Shown: positions 41,561-51,783, counted from the stretch's first letter. The stretch is 64,000 nucleotides of DNA from Rhynchopus sp. YZ270_cl-10 (GCA_964035575.1 OZ037907.1:806001-870000); one strand, 5' to 3'. Program-made: numbers and translations. The notes: generated by a model not told the origin, from the letters alone.

Positions 41561-42396
41561 AACCTTCTTTGCACTCTCAGCTATACACGAAAAGGGGTTA
41601 GGTGGGAGTGCGGGGGGGTTTAGTGTGTTGTGTTGGGTATTCTGATGGGCGTGGTGACATACGATTGGAAGTGTTTTTTCTAGGGAGAGAGAGAGGGGGG
41701 GAAACAACAGTTGGACAGAGTTTGGTAGAGAAGATTTACTAACTTTTTATGTTTGTTTTTGGCGATATCCCTACGAATGGAAAAGGGGCAAACATTTGCT
41801 ACGTTTTTTTATATAAAAAAATTTGTTACAGCGTTGTAAAGAAATGGTGTTTTTTTGTGTTGTTAGTCTTAACACGCAAAGGTGTTTTGTCACACATGGT
41901 TTTAGTATAATTTAGAATGTGGACATAAGTCCGTTTGTTTCGTTCGTTTGGCTGCGTCATTTCTTTTTTCGACTGCAGCATAATGCGAGCATAGTAAAGC
42001 AGTTGGTACCTCCTTTTGCTATGCCCTTTTTTTGCACATTGCTTTTTTTTTTTTTTTTTTGAAAAATTGTTGGGGTGTAGTTGCCTCGGTTGTGTTGCCA
42101 CAGTTGTGCAATCTCCACTGTTTTTTCTCACTCTGTCTTGCTTCATTTCTCGCGCCAATAAAGTACGACGTCTTGAAGAAGAGAAAAATCCTACAAAAAT
42201 AGACATTTTTTACTTATCAAAACGCTCTTCTGGCTGCGATCTTTATTACAAAGCTAAAAAAAAATCAACTGTTAAAACGTTATAACGTTATATCATTTGA
42301 TATGAACGGTGTTTGACTATTATTTTTTTTTTGAAATAATTGGAGAATTGTGCTCCACGAAACAGCGTTTTGAAAAAAGAAAAGGAATTTTTTTTA
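41561..42396. other. Intergenic DNA, hairpin element only
   Basis: Upstream region of the eIF4E-like gene. No supported coding sequence. Confidence 0.5.
42073..42119 (+). repeat. Class A hairpin element, copy A6 (long)
   Basis: GGGTGTAGTTGCCTCGG, GTTGCCACAG, TTGTGCAATCTCCACT; preceded by TTGAAAAATTG like other class A copies. Outer GTGTAG / CTCCAC stem. Confidence 0.6.
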
Positions 42397-42433
42397 GGAG
42401 AAAACCCTAAGCCTCCTCTCATCATCGTCACCT
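42397..42433 (+). repeat. Class B hairpin element, copy B13 (divergent)
   Basis: AGGAGAAAACCCTAAGCCTC then CTCTCATCATCGTCACC. About 95 bp beyond the stop of the leucine gene. Confidence 0.5.
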
Positions 42434-42528
42434 TTAAAAAGTTTCGAAAGGGACCTCAGATTTGCTAAAGACACACATTTACCTTCTGGTTCCTCTCTCT
42501 CTCTCTCTCTCCCTTCTCCCCTTCTCTC

Positions 42529-43650
42529 TTAGAGGTGGGAAACAACAAAGTCGGCAAATTCCTTCGTGTTGACCGGCTTCACATCGCTCCCTGGCAATAG
42601 AAGGTCTGGTGTACGGAGCCCAGCGTCAAATGCAGTGTTGACTGCAGCCTCGACCTTGTCCGCTGCCTCAGGCATATTGAGGGAAAGGCGCAGCATCATC
42701 GCCACCGACATGATCATCGCTGTCGGGTTTGCAATGCCTTTTCCAGCAATGTCAGGCGCAGACCCATGAATCGGCTCGTACATACCAGGTGTACCCTCCA
42801 CACCAAGACTCGCAGAAGGGAGCAACCCGAGGGAACCACTCAGAACAGAGGCTTCGTCAGAGAGAATGTCTCCGAAGAGGTTTTCTGTGACGATAACGTC
42901 GACTGCGGTGGGGCGTTTAATAAGATCCATTGCGACAGCGTCGACGAGGCCGTGGGAGAGCTCCACATCGGGGAACTCCTTTTCCATGGTTTGCTTTGCA
43001 ACACGACGCCAGAGACGGGAGGAGGCAAGAACATTTGCTTTGTCAACAGAGAGGAGTCTGCCACCACGCTTCTGTGCAGCCGCTGCAGCAACACGAACAA
43101 TGCGTTCTACCTCATGAATGGAGTACACCAAGGTGTCTTGGGCGGTGCCTGATTCATCCTCTTCACGACGTTCTCCAAAGTACAGTCCACCAGTCAGTTC
43201 TCTAACAACCAGCATATCAACGCCAGAGACAATCTCTGGGCGGAGCGGGCAAGAATCAAGCAAAGCGTCAAAGAGACGGACCGGACGGAGGTTTGCAAAC
43301 AGCCCCAACTCCTTGCGGATCTTAAGCAGGCCCTGCTCGGGGCGGCCCTGCGCATCGGAACGACCGTCCCACTGTGGTCCCCCAACAGCGCCAAGGATGA
43401 CAGCGTCGCTTGCCCTGCATTTATCAAGAGTTTCATCGGGGAGTGGGTTGTTCCCTGTAGCATCTAAAGCGGCACCGCCAATGAGGCCCTCCTCATAACG
43501 GAAGGACCCAAGCGTGTCCAGCACGCGGACGGCCACCTCAACGACCTCAGGGCCAATGCCGTCTCCACGGAGCAGTGTGATGACGGGTGCAGCGGAGGTG
43601 CTCGCATGGCGCACTGCGATTGTCCGGAGAAGCGGGCGTGCGAAGTTCAT
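42529..43650 (-). CDS. 3-isopropylmalate dehydrogenase, mitochondrial
   Basis: 373 residues from the ATG at 43650. The frame is open 64 codons further up, but that part has no conservation and crosses a CAG acceptor (43679-43681), so the shorter start is chosen. Residues 1-18 (MNFARPLLRTIAVRHAST) look like a mitochondrial presequence: Arg-rich, no acidic residues. The mature enzyme opens with ITLLRGDGIGPEVV. Other family marks are SVDKANVLASSRLWR, DAVAMDLIKRPTAVDVIVTE, NLFGDILSDEASVLSGSLG (NAD+ and Mg2+ site) and HGSAPDIAGKGIANPTA. The enzyme oxidatively decarboxylates 3-isopropylmalate to 2-oxoisocaproate with NAD+, the third step specific to leucine synthesis. Length is normal for the family. 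No intron. Confidence 0.95.
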   Translation of the reverse strand: MNFARPLLRTIAVRHASTSAAPVITLLRGDGIGPEVVEVAVRVLDTLGSFRYEEGLIGGAALDATGNNPLPDETLDKCRASDAVILGAVGGPQWDGRSDAQGRPEQGLLKIRKELGLFANLRPVRLFDALLDSCPLRPEIVSGVDMLVVRELTGGLYFGERREEDESGTAQDTLVYSIHEVERIVRVAAAAAQKRGGRLLSVDKANVLASSRLWRRVAKQTMEKEFPDVELSHGLVDAVAMDLIKRPTAVDVIVTENLFGDILSDEASVLSGSLGLLPSASLGVEGTPGMYEPIHGSAPDIAGKGIANPTAMIMSVAMMLRLSLNMPEAADKVEAAVNTAFDAGLRTPDLLLPGSDVKPVNTKEFADFVVSHL

Positions 43651-43678
43651 CTTATGGAGAAAATGTATATTTTTTTTC

Positions 43679-43715
43679 CTGAAAATGGTGTGCGAAGAGG
43701 TGATATTGGATTGGA
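43679..43715 (-). promoter_or_regulatory. Putative (trans-)splice acceptor of the 3-IPM dehydrogenase gene
   Basis: ATCACCTCTTCGCACACC then ATTTTCAG, 28 nt before the ATG. Confidence 0.4.
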
Positions 43716-43929
43716 TTAAAACAAAAATATGACGGATATTTTGAAAAAGATATGAATAGCCTAGACAAATAACAAAATAAGCTGGAAAGCTTCTTGCTTT
43801 GGGGGGGGACAATGTCACGATATTCACAAAAAGAAAATCCACTCTCTGATTCCATCAGAAAGACACTACCATAACTCCCCCCCTCCTCCACCTTCCCCAA
43901 AAAAAAAAAAAAAATCGAAAAAAAAACGA

Positions 43930-44436
43930 TTATCGTATTGCGGCACGCAGTGTTTTGGTCCCTATTAGATTGGCCTCTCTATTGCTGTGGTTGCGCTGTC
44001 TTTGGAGGGTTGGGACAGGGCTTGGGGCTGATTTTATGCGGACCTTTCCGAGCATGGCGGATCCGTCGCGTGTAGGCTGGCTGCATGGGTGTGTGTTGCG
44101 GAGGAGGAGACGAGGCTCGGGGTTGTTCTGTGGGGCTTCGGTGGGAGTAGAATAGGGGCGGGGTGCTGAGAGGGGGGCCTTTTGGTCGATGAGTCTGCGG
44201 AGGACAGCAAGGCTGCGGTCTACTGTCATGACGAGGGTGCGGTGTGCGGTCTCGACGGTCTGGAGAAGGTCGCCACGCAGCCGCTCTGCAGTGCTGTCGA
44301 CGTACTGCGTGTCAGCATGCGACACCACCACCTCTGCATCAGCCTTCCCACACAACAACACCCTCAACTCCCTCTGACCCTCCTCAAGCTGCAAGATGCG
44401 ATCCTGCAGGCCTCTGCACGCTTCGCATTCACCCAT
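43930..44436 (-). CDS. Hypothetical coiled-coil protein (168 aa)
   Basis: Starts MGECEACRGLQDRILQLEEG. Residues 8-90 have heptad-like leucine spacing and high charge, suggesting a coiled coil; a CxxC occurs at 4-7. From 90 onward it is Pro-, Ser- and Arg-rich and probably unstructured. Not recognised. The open frame extends 34 codons upstream (to 44538), but a perfect acceptor (CCCATCTCTCAG) abuts the ATG at 44436, favouring the short form. It is on the same strand as its neighbours and is GC-rich. Confidence 0.6.
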   Translation of the reverse strand: MGECEACRGLQDRILQLEEGQRELRVLLCGKADAEVVVSHADTQYVDSTAERLRGDLLQTVETAHRTLVMTVDRSLAVLRRLIDQKAPLSAPRPYSTPTEAPQNNPEPRLLLRNTHPCSQPTRDGSAMLGKVRIKSAPSPVPTLQRQRNHSNREANLIGTKTLRAAIR

Positions 44437-44470
44437 CTGAGAGATGGGATCAAAAAGAGAGGAAATAAAG
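44437..44470 (-). promoter_or_regulatory. Acceptor directly before the coiled-coil gene
   Basis: TTTCCTCTCTTTTTGATCCC then ATCTCTCAG and ATG. I see no GT donor with a good context in the 100 nt upstream, which favours trans-splicing over a 5' UTR intron. Confidence 0.5.
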
Positions 44471-44692
44471 GGGGGAAAAGGTTTGTAAGAAGCCCCAGAA
44501 AATCGCTGTGGGATAGGATGAGAAGCTAAAGGACGCAAAAACAGTATCGTCTGCTAACTGTGTATTTTAGGATAGCGTCTTTTTCTAAGGTGGCTGAAGT
44601 GTGGAGGGGTCTCCAATGATGGATTCCCTTCGGGACTGATCCGGAGGTGGAATAATCGATGGGGAGGGTGGGTCACGTTTAAAAAAAATATA

Positions 44693-45531
44693 TATGGACT
44701 CGTCCGGAAACCCCTCTGGTAAGATTCATCCTTTTGGGTATTTTTGGGTTTTTTTGATGATGTCCCCCACAAAAAGTGCATCTAGGTGATATTCTGATAT
44801 GAAAATAGGTTTTTGGGGGGGTCTGAGGCTATATTTTCGCTTTTTAATCAGATTTTCAGCCTTTTATTGTCGTTCTTCTGGATCTCTTCTCTCTTTCTCT
44901 TAATCCTGCCATGCCGCCTTGACAAGGTTTCATTGACCTCTGTCAAATCTACTGGATCAATGCCAGGGACTTTTGCTTTGCGGGTCACCTTGGATGTGGA
45001 GACTCCTTAGTAAATACAGGTTCCCTCCATGTCAGAGTACACGCTGAAATGACACGACTGTTGCTCGGGTAGCAGTACACAGAAGAAAAGAGATTGATGG
45101 AAAGAAGGGTGCACTGATACGTATGAGTACGAGGGAATGAGATAACAAAGGCCTCTGTGTGGGGAAGCTCGCGCAGGGCACCGACAATGACCCCTACGGT
45201 AAGGATCTCCTGACAACAAGAATCATCAGAGAGATGGTTCGAAACGACACCAAGTGTGCGTCGCACCCATTCTTACCGTGTTTCTCGACAAAAAAGTGAA
45301 CTTCACTGCTGTCATTGCCACGTTTATGAAATGTCCAAAAATACGTAAAAAAATATAAGTAAAAAGGGGGGGAGCGGAAATAAACAAAATAAATGATCAC
45401 AATATGCCCTCTAGGGTGGTAGGTGTATGGCGGGTATCAAAAAATTGGGTTGTTTGGGTGTTTTGAGCAGAAAAACCTCAAAAAACCCCCAAAAGGATGA
45501 ATCTTACCAGGAGGGTTTCCGGACGGACCCA
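44693..45531. mobile_element. TA-flanked DNA transposon-like element (839 bp)
   Basis: Inverted repeats of about 62 bp: TGGACTCGTCCGGAAACCCC ... GTAAGATTCATCCTTTTGGG at the left, matched in reverse at 45472-45531 with few differences. TA on each side. A 93-codon minus-strand frame (44985-45266) inside is not recognised. Confidence 0.7.
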
Positions 45532-45683
45532 TATTGTAATATGGGGAGGGGGGATGAAAAAGGGGTATTTGGATTTCTTGATTTCTTCGCATTTGTTGTC
45601 CATCAAAAATATAAAAAAAATGTTGAACAAAAGAGAGAAAAAAAAAAGGCAAAAAAAAAAAAAGAAAAAAAGAAAAAAGAGGA

Positions 45684-45750
45684 GTTGAAAGTGCAAACAC
45701 GAGTTGAAAGTGCAAACACCTCACCGTTCATCGGCAGACGCAGGCACTTA
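45684..45750 (+). repeat. Class E element, copy E3, with duplicated head
   Basis: GTTGAAAGTGCAAACAC occurs twice in a row, then CTCACCGTTCATCGGCAGAC and GCAGGCACT. A small internal duplication of the head. Confidence 0.75.
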
Positions 45751-46535
45751 AAAAAAATGCTTGAGTTTTTGCTCAAACAATAGGGGAGGGGAAAGCAACC
45801 CCCGTGGTAAGAGTTGAAAGGATGAATGCACGTTTTTTTTTTTTACTTATTTTATTTTTTTGAAAAAATACGGCAAACAGCTTACCACACATAAGGATTG
45901 TAGAGAGTAGGGGATGGGGGGGGAGCAGTGGGTGGGGGGAAAAGAGAGGAGGCAAAAAAAAAAGGGGAGAAACAAAAAAAGGCTACAAAAAGAGACGCGC
46001 AACAAACAGCACACCACGTTGAACGTTAAATGCGCACAATTGCAGACTTTTGCATCATTCTTCTTTGATGGCCTTAGTAGCATAGCTAGAGAATGCGCAT
46101 GATGCGCAACTAATATGTTATACGATTGTTTTTGTGTCACAAAATTATTCGCATGACAATTTGTGTCTTTTTTTCTTGAAGAAATTGTAGGAATAGTAAT
46201 AGTGTAGTTGCATCTGTGCAAGCTCCACTGTTCTTTTCAAAAAAAAAAAAAAAAAACACAATTTGCACATGATGCACTTTCTCTAGTTATGCAGTATTCT
46301 TCCTTTTTTTTGTACATTTTTTTACTTGTTACTACTAGCCCTTTTTGCTCGAAGAAATAGAATCTGACGTCAGGTTATGACAATGTGAATAAAAAGAAAA
46401 AAAAATAACAACTGTTTCCGTTTATCGCTCTGCAAATCTGTTGTGATTTTCGCTGAATGAGTGGTAAAACAAATACTGAATGGAAAAAAAAAAAAAAAAA
46501 AAATTGCAGGCACGCATCTTTCCGTAGATTCTATA
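45751..46535. other. Intergenic DNA, hairpin A5 only
   Basis: Homopolymer-rich; no supported gene. Confidence 0.5.
46201..46229 (+). repeat. Class A hairpin element, copy A5 (clearest fold)
   Basis: AGTGTAGTTGCATCTGTGCA then AGCTCCACT. AGTG.AG / CT.CACT outer stem, TTGCA / TGCAA inner stem, TCTG loop. Followed by an A run. Confidence 0.75.
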
Positions 46536-47939
46536 TGGGTGGCTTTTTTTTGCCCCCCCCCGTTTCAAATCACGAAACATTTTTCCGCGGCAAAGACAAT
46601 TTTCAGGTTAAAAAAAAAAAAAAAAAAAAATTTCCCCCTGACACAGGCTTTGCGCTAACTTCTGTCCTTTGTCCCGGGATTTTTGGATATTTTTGTGGTG
46701 CGTTTTTTTTTTGCAAACCGGGGCTTCCTTAAGAAAACCAGAGAATCTCATATTTCATAGTAAGGGTACTTTAGAGTGTTTTCACACACACATGTGACCC
46801 CACCGTGGAGAGCAATCGGCTCGCGCGATCAAAAGAAAGCAGAGAAAAGGGAAAAGAACAAATTCATATACTTTCAAATAAAAGGAAAAGAAAAAAAGGA
46901 AAAAGTTGGGTACCGTGCGCCTGCGGCGCTACCTGTTCCTGCCCTCCTTTATGTTTAAACATGATGTACTTATGTACAGTTCATTTTATTTTGAGTACGA
47001 CTCCACATCCCCCCTGAGGATGATCCCCCCTCCCTCACGGATAAAGATTGATTAGGACGCCATGGGGCACACCCCCTCCGAGGCCATAACCGTCCTAGGT
47101 TTTCTCACTCTTCTCTGTGGTCACTGAAACCCCACCGCCATCACTACGTTACCGATAGCTTCTTCAGTACGTTGGGTTTTCAGACCTGAAAATAACTCTT
47201 GTTTACGAGTATGGGCTCATGTTTTTGTCAAATTTTAAGTCGTTGCATTTTTGTCCATTTTTCCGTACATCCCCCACCACAATCCGGGATTGGTTCGGAA
47301 ATGCAACGAAACGACCTCTTGGCGGGAAAAAGCCACAGGAAATTTACGCACTTTTTGCAAACAGGGGTTTCCTTACTAAAACCAGAGGAATCTCATCGTT
47401 CAGAGTAAGAGTTCTTTAGAGTGTTTTTGCACACACATGTGACCCCACCGTGGAGAGCAATCGGCTCGTGCAACCAAAAGAAAGCAGAAAAAAGGGAAAA
47501 ATAAAAAGACAAAAGTTGGGTACCGTGCGCCTGCGGCGCTACCTGTTCCCGTCAAAACACCACAATTTCATCTGAATTTGGGTTTTCAGACCTGAAAATG
47601 CCCCTTGTTTAAGAGTATGGGTTCATATTTTGTGAAAATTTAAGTTACTAAAATTTTGTCCATTTTCCCGAATATGCCCCACCACAGCGCGGGATTGGCT
47701 CGGAAATGCCACAAAACACTGTTTTTTCACCCCCTGACGCACGACTATTTGAGGTGCGTTTTTTTGGTCCCGAAACACGATTTTTCAGATTTTTTTCCAA
47801 AAGTTAGCGCGAAGCCTGCCCTGACAGGGCCTGTGCTCGAAAAAAAAATTTTTTTTTCTTACCAGCTGAAAAATGTCTTTGCCAAAAAAAAATGTTTCGT
47901 GATTTGAAACGGGGGGGGGGGGCAAAAAAAATTCACCCA
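46536..47939. mobile_element. TA-flanked DNA transposon-like element with internal duplications (1.4 kb)
   Basis: Ends TGGGTG...TTTTTGCCCCCCC and the reverse complement, arms of about 130 bp including TTTCAAATCACGAAACATTT and CTTTGCGCTAACTT-type sequence. TA on both sides. Inside, 46708-46940 is repeated at about 47363-47550, and 47174-47320 at about 47581-47720, at 85-90% identity by eye. No transposase recognised. Confidence 0.75.
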
Positions 47940-48258
47940 TATCTTCTTGACAATTGCTTGGTATAATAATAATAAGAAGCGTTGCAAGAAAATAAACAAG
48001 AGTAAAAGCTCTGCACTCGGAGCCTTTGTTGCACATACATGATTTGACATATAAAAAAATTCATGCCCTTTGAGAGCCAGCTCTGTATTCACAGATTTTC
48101 GTTTATACGCGAAGGAAGCTCTGGTGAAAAAAACAATGAAACAAACCTTATTTTTCATCATCGACAATGCGCAAACCTTGTCGTAATGAACACGTACATA
48201 TCACGCACACAAAAGAAAAGAAAAGAAAAAAAAAACTAAAAAAAATAAAGAAAATTTT

Positions 48259-48290
48259 GAAAGATGAATGAACCTCCGTGCACACATCTT
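48259..48290 (+). repeat. Class D hairpin element, copy D6
   Basis: AAAGATGAATGAACCTCCGT then GCACACATCTT. 74 bp beyond the stop of the GH28 gene. Confidence 0.7.
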
Positions 48291-48363
48291 AACAAAAGCC
48301 ATAAAAAGCTACACGTTGTTTAAAAAACAAAAACAAAATAGGTGCTACTGTCGACACCACTCT

Positions 48364-49677
48364 TCATGTACATTTGGGTACCGGGTTCGAGTTGATAACA
48401 GTCATGTTCACATTCTCGCATTTGTAATCATGTCCAAACGGGAAAATGTCACCTCCATGAACGTTAACATTGTCTAGTGTGATCTCCATTGGGTTGGTCA
48501 CGTTCCCAAGGAACACGCCTGGGGAATATCTTGGGTTTGTGATGGTGACGTCCTTGAGCACAATGCTCCTGAAGTCTGCGCAGCCTTGGGTGGGACAGTG
48601 CTCGTCGATGGGGTAGTCGAGAGCGCACTTCTCATCAAGCTTCTTGCCCGGCTCGTGCTGCTGCTGCGGACCCACCCATATGGCCCACCAGGAGGGGTTC
48701 GTGATGGTGATGTTTTGATACAGAATGTTCGAGAGCTGGCAGGTCTTCGAGACACCGCAGTGCGGGTTGGACTTGATGTAGATGCCTTTCCCTGTCTCAG
48801 GCATATCGATGTCAAGGAAGGTGATGTTGTTGACACAGTGGCGGTACTCATTTGGAGGCACAGAGCCGATCGAAGCACCATACCCGATCAGCGTCAGCCG
48901 TTCAAACAGAAGATGTTCTGTGCAAGGTCCCTGGATTGACTGTTCGTTGAGTGGTTTGACCGCAATCGAGTCGTCGTCATTGTTGATCCGCAAGTCGTGC
49001 ACATGAATGTATCTCCCCGACGGGTTAATTCCTCCAGTGTTGAGGTCCTCAGGCTGTACCGTTAGGTTTGTCATTTTGCTTGCACGATCACGGATCTCCT
49101 GCTTTGCTTTCCGGTCTGTCTCGATATCGATGTCAAAAATTTCGATATTAATCGAATCATCAATCACAATGTACGCCCCAGGGCTGTTGTGCGCAGAGAA
49201 CCCGGTAATGTGCATATTGCTGCAGTTGTAGAACTGCAGGAGATAGGGTTTGTTCGCCGCTGGGGGGTCGATGATCCATTTGTTCCACCAGGAAATACCT
49301 TTTCCCTCGAAGTATCCTGTACCAGACCCGGTGACGTTCACGCTAGAGTTGAAGAAATGGATGAAGGTGAGATAGCGGTTTCCTTCGACAGGCCAGGTGG
49401 TGAAGTTTGCGACGAGGATGAGCGTGCCTTGCATGCTGAAGGTGATCTGCTTGCCTTCGACTACCACACCGCCAAGCACATTGTACACTTCTCCAGCAGC
49501 GACAGTGACCGTATCGCCGTCTGTTGCGTTTCCAAATGCATGCAACAACGCAGCGCGGTTTACAAACCCCTCCGTATCCGTTGCATCAGCCCCGTAGTCT
49601 TTCATGTCATGCACCTTGGCTTCAACTGAAACAGCAAAACTCACAACCACTGCAACTAATATCGTCGCAGATTGCAT
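48364..49677 (-). CDS. Secreted GH28-family (polygalacturonase-like) protein with altered active site
   Basis: 437 residues, intronless. Residues 1-20 form a signal peptide ending SVEA. The rest has the pectin-lyase beta-helix pattern of glycoside hydrolase family 28. Family motifs and their state here: NTDG reads NTGG (213-216), so the first catalytic Asp is Gly; the DD pair is kept in NNDDDSIAV (232-240); GHG reads GYG (265-267), followed by a good SIGS; RIK reads YIK (300-302). Five or more N-glycosylation sequons are present. GH28 enzymes hydrolyse galacturonan or rhamnogalacturonan outside the cell. With three changes in the active site it may act on another uronic-acid polymer or only bind. 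Possible acquisition from bacteria or fungi cannot be judged here. A CAG acceptor lies 24 nt upstream. Confidence 0.85.
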   Translation of the reverse strand: MQSATILVAVVVSFAVSVEAKVHDMKDYGADATDTEGFVNRAALLHAFGNATDGDTVTVAAGEVYNVLGGVVVEGKQITFSMQGTLILVANFTTWPVEGNRYLTFIHFFNSSVNVTGSGTGYFEGKGISWWNKWIIDPPAANKPYLLQFYNCSNMHITGFSAHNSPGAYIVIDDSINIEIFDIDIETDRKAKQEIRDRASKMTNLTVQPEDLNTGGINPSGRYIHVHDLRINNDDDSIAVKPLNEQSIQGPCTEHLLFERLTLIGYGASIGSVPPNEYRHCVNNITFLDIDMPETGKGIYIKSNPHCGVSKTCQLSNILYQNITITNPSWWAIWVGPQQQHEPGKKLDEKCALDYPIDEHCPTQGCADFRSIVLKDVTITNPRYSPGVFLGNVTNPMEITLDNVNVHGGDIFPFGHDYKCENVNMTVINSNPVPKCT

Positions 49678-49701
49678 ATTTATTCAAAACAAAAAAGCAC
49701 C

Positions 49702-49745
49702 CTGAAAGTAGTGAGAAGATGTGGGTAATTTGAGAAAATGAAAAA
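49702..49745 (-). promoter_or_regulatory. Putative (trans-)splice acceptor of the GH28 gene
   Basis: Long pyrimidine-rich tract, ACATCTTCTCACTACTTTCAG, 24 nt before the ATG. The leader region further up is also pyrimidine-rich. Confidence 0.45.
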
Positions 49746-49873
49746 GAGTGGAGAGGAAGGGAGGAAGGGGATAATCTGATTGACGGAGACTTCCAAAAGA
49801 TGGATTGGAATATATAATATTGTATGCTGGTATAGAAAAGATGGATTCGATATAAAAGAAAGAAGAAAACTTG

Positions 49874-49905
49874 GAAGATGAGTATGCCTCTCGTGCACAC
49901 ATCTT
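49874..49905 (+). repeat. Class D hairpin element, copy D7
   Basis: GAAGATGAGTATGCCTCTCG then TGCACACATCTTC, followed by a long A run. The whole GAAGATG / CATCTTC stem is complementary. Confidence 0.8.
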
Positions 49906-49974
49906 CAAAAAAAAAAAAAAAAAAAAAAAAAAATCAAACAAACAAAAGGGGGGAAAATAGAAAGAAATATTCAT

Positions 49975-50007
49975 AAGATGACCCGAAGCTTCTGCTTGGT
50001 CACCTTA
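49975..50007 (+). repeat. Class B hairpin element, copy B10
   Basis: AAGATGACCCGAAGCTTCTG then CTTGGTCACCTT. Confidence 0.65.
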
Positions 50008-50137
50008 AGTAACAGGGTGAATGGAGGAAAAGGAAGGTTATTTGAGTGATAGAGAAAATGGGAAACACAACGAAATCGAAATTATGCCAGGCAGATACCC
50101 CGGCCTTTTTTTTTACACACACTACTTTGCGAGCGGA

Positions 50138-50263
50138 AAGTGTCAACGTCGTTCACTCACCCAACCGTGCTCCGCAACACCACCACCCATATTGTGTTGG
50201 GTGGAAGCGTCAACGCATCAAACAACTACAAGAAACGGGGTGAGTGAACGACAAACGACACTT
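50138..50263. mobile_element. Possible MITE with AAGTGTC ends (126 bp)
   Basis: AAGTGTC, 3 nt, GTCGTTCACTCACC on the left; the right end reads GGTGAGTGAACGAC, 3 nt, GACACTT. No clear target duplication. Confidence 0.6.
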
Positions 50264-50459
50264 TTTTTTTTGTTTCTCAACCTCCCATCGCACACTCAGA
50301 GCTATATTTTGAAGGGCTAAAAAAACAATAAATTCCCCAAAAAAAAAAACTTTTGTATATAAGACGACACCCAATGCATTGACCAATTTTTGATTTGGCA
50401 CTGAACACTGTAAGGGCAGAGAACGGGAGAAGAGCGGGTGCAAAGAAAGAAAACTTGAA

Positions 50460-50489
50460 AAAGATGAATGTGCCTCTCGCACACATCAT
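50460..50489 (+). repeat. Class D hairpin element, copy D8
   Basis: AAAGATGAATGTGCCTCTCG then CACACATCAT; TGTG / CACA inner stem. Confidence 0.75.
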
Positions 50490-50584
50490 TCAAGAAAACA
50501 CATTAACGTAAATGAAATGAAATATTGGCACATGACTGGACCATTGCGAAAAAATAAGACAAAACAAACAAAAACGAAAACTTC

Positions 50585-50632
50585 AAAGAATGAATATGCC
50601 TCTCGTGCACACACACACATCTGGATCACTAA
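50585..50632 (+). repeat. Class D hairpin element, copy D9
   Basis: AAAGAATGAATATGCCTCTC then GTGCACACACACACATCT; the CA run expands the right arm. Confidence 0.65.
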
Positions 50633-51059
50633 TCGTTTATCGAACTGGAACACACTGGGTTTAAAGATAGGCTGTCTCTTCGTCACAAAAAGACGGTTGT
50701 TTGGGATGATGTCACCCCATTTGCTTGTATTGCAGGTTAAGGCATGGGATATCTGCCTCTCGAGCATATGCGCAGTAAAGTAAGGCCGGGTGAATATCGA
50801 CCTCTCGGTTGTAGTCAATCAATGCAGGAGTCCCCACACTAATGGAAGCAAAAAAAAATAAGGCTACAGGGGGGTGATAATGGAAACGCCATGACTATGA
50901 CACCCCGTCTGGCCATCAGCATCGCGCCAATCTAGTTTTTTTTTAGTGAAGTTCAGTTTTAAAAAAAGATACATCCGGCACGACTGGATTTATCTGGGAA
51001 AGATGTTCGGATAGGGAATGTGAATGGGGAAGGTAGGTATGGATGAAGAGAAATTGATC

Positions 51060-51091
51060 GGATGAACCTAAACCTTGCGTGGTTCAGTCAT
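51060..51091 (+). repeat. Class B hairpin element, copy B11
   Basis: GGATGAACCTAAACCTTGCG then TGGTTCAGTCAT; AACC / GGTT inner stem, so the stem sequence differs from other class B copies while pairing is kept. Confidence 0.65.
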
Positions 51092-51480
51092 TTATGACAA
51101 GATAATTGCAGGTAAATTTAAGAGATCAAAACCCTTAAATTTAACCTCTGGTTTTTTCCGAGAAAAACATAGGTACCACTGAGTTCAGTTCTAACTTAAT
51201 GTTGACACAAACGAGGGAGAGAGGTTACAAAAAAGGAATAACCTATGAAACACTTCTATTGCAAAGGAAACACTAAGAAAAATAGGTCATCGTAGAAAGG
51301 CATTTATGATTGTATTTTTCTTGGTTGCTTTTCCTGGGCATTTCAAGTGTTTCGGAAGAATCACATTACATCCCAAATTCAGGGGAGGATATAAAAAGAA
51401 CGAGGGTGGGGGGACAGTAGGCACACTTGAAATACATATTTTTCGAGGGGGGGCGGGGGTTATTGGCCGCATTCTGATTA

Positions 51481-51634
51481 CACGACGGGACCCAGTGACA
51501 AGTGACAAGTGAAACGCGTGTCATTTCACTTGTCATAAATATGACAAATAAGTCATGGCAACTGACTTTCCAATGGGATGTAGGTAAATCACTTGTCATT
51601 TTTTACTTGTCACTTGTCACTGGGTCCCGTCGTG
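51481..51634. mobile_element. TA-flanked MITE with perfect 30-bp ends (154 bp)
   Basis: CACGACGGGACCCAGTGACA AGTGACAAGT at the left and its exact complement at the right, TA on each side (51479-51480, 51635-51636). Perfect ends suggest recent movement. Confidence 0.85.
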
Positions 51635-51783
51635 TAGGGCTTTCATTTTCAATATTCAATAGTTGTGTATCGCGATGCGACAGTGGTCCCAAGCAGACCC
51701 AAGCAGTACACATCCATGCCGTGAGAGACGTTGCACGCTTGAGGGCCTAGACTGAGCAGAAATAAAGAGAAAAAGGTTGGGTA

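Larger units (their letters stand above)
49746..51480. other. Intergenic DNA with hairpin elements and a MITE
   Basis: No supported gene. Holds D7, B10, a MITE, D8, D9 and B11 in order. Confidence 0.5.

Noticed and set aside
42159-42180. Spliced-leader RNA gene (a CAATAAAGTAC string)
   Set aside because: Only a partial resemblance to the end of the diplonemid leader in reverse; no donor site or tandem repeat around it.
43651-43842. A 64-residue N-terminal extension of the 3-isopropylmalate dehydrogenase
   Set aside because: AT-rich, unlike the family, and crossed by a CAG acceptor; the Arg-rich presequence begins at the ATG at 43650.
48370-48400. tRNA B-box-like GGGTTCGAGTT
   Set aside because: It lies inside the coding end of the GH28 gene and no cloverleaf can be drawn. 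I found no convincing tRNA or rRNA in the window.
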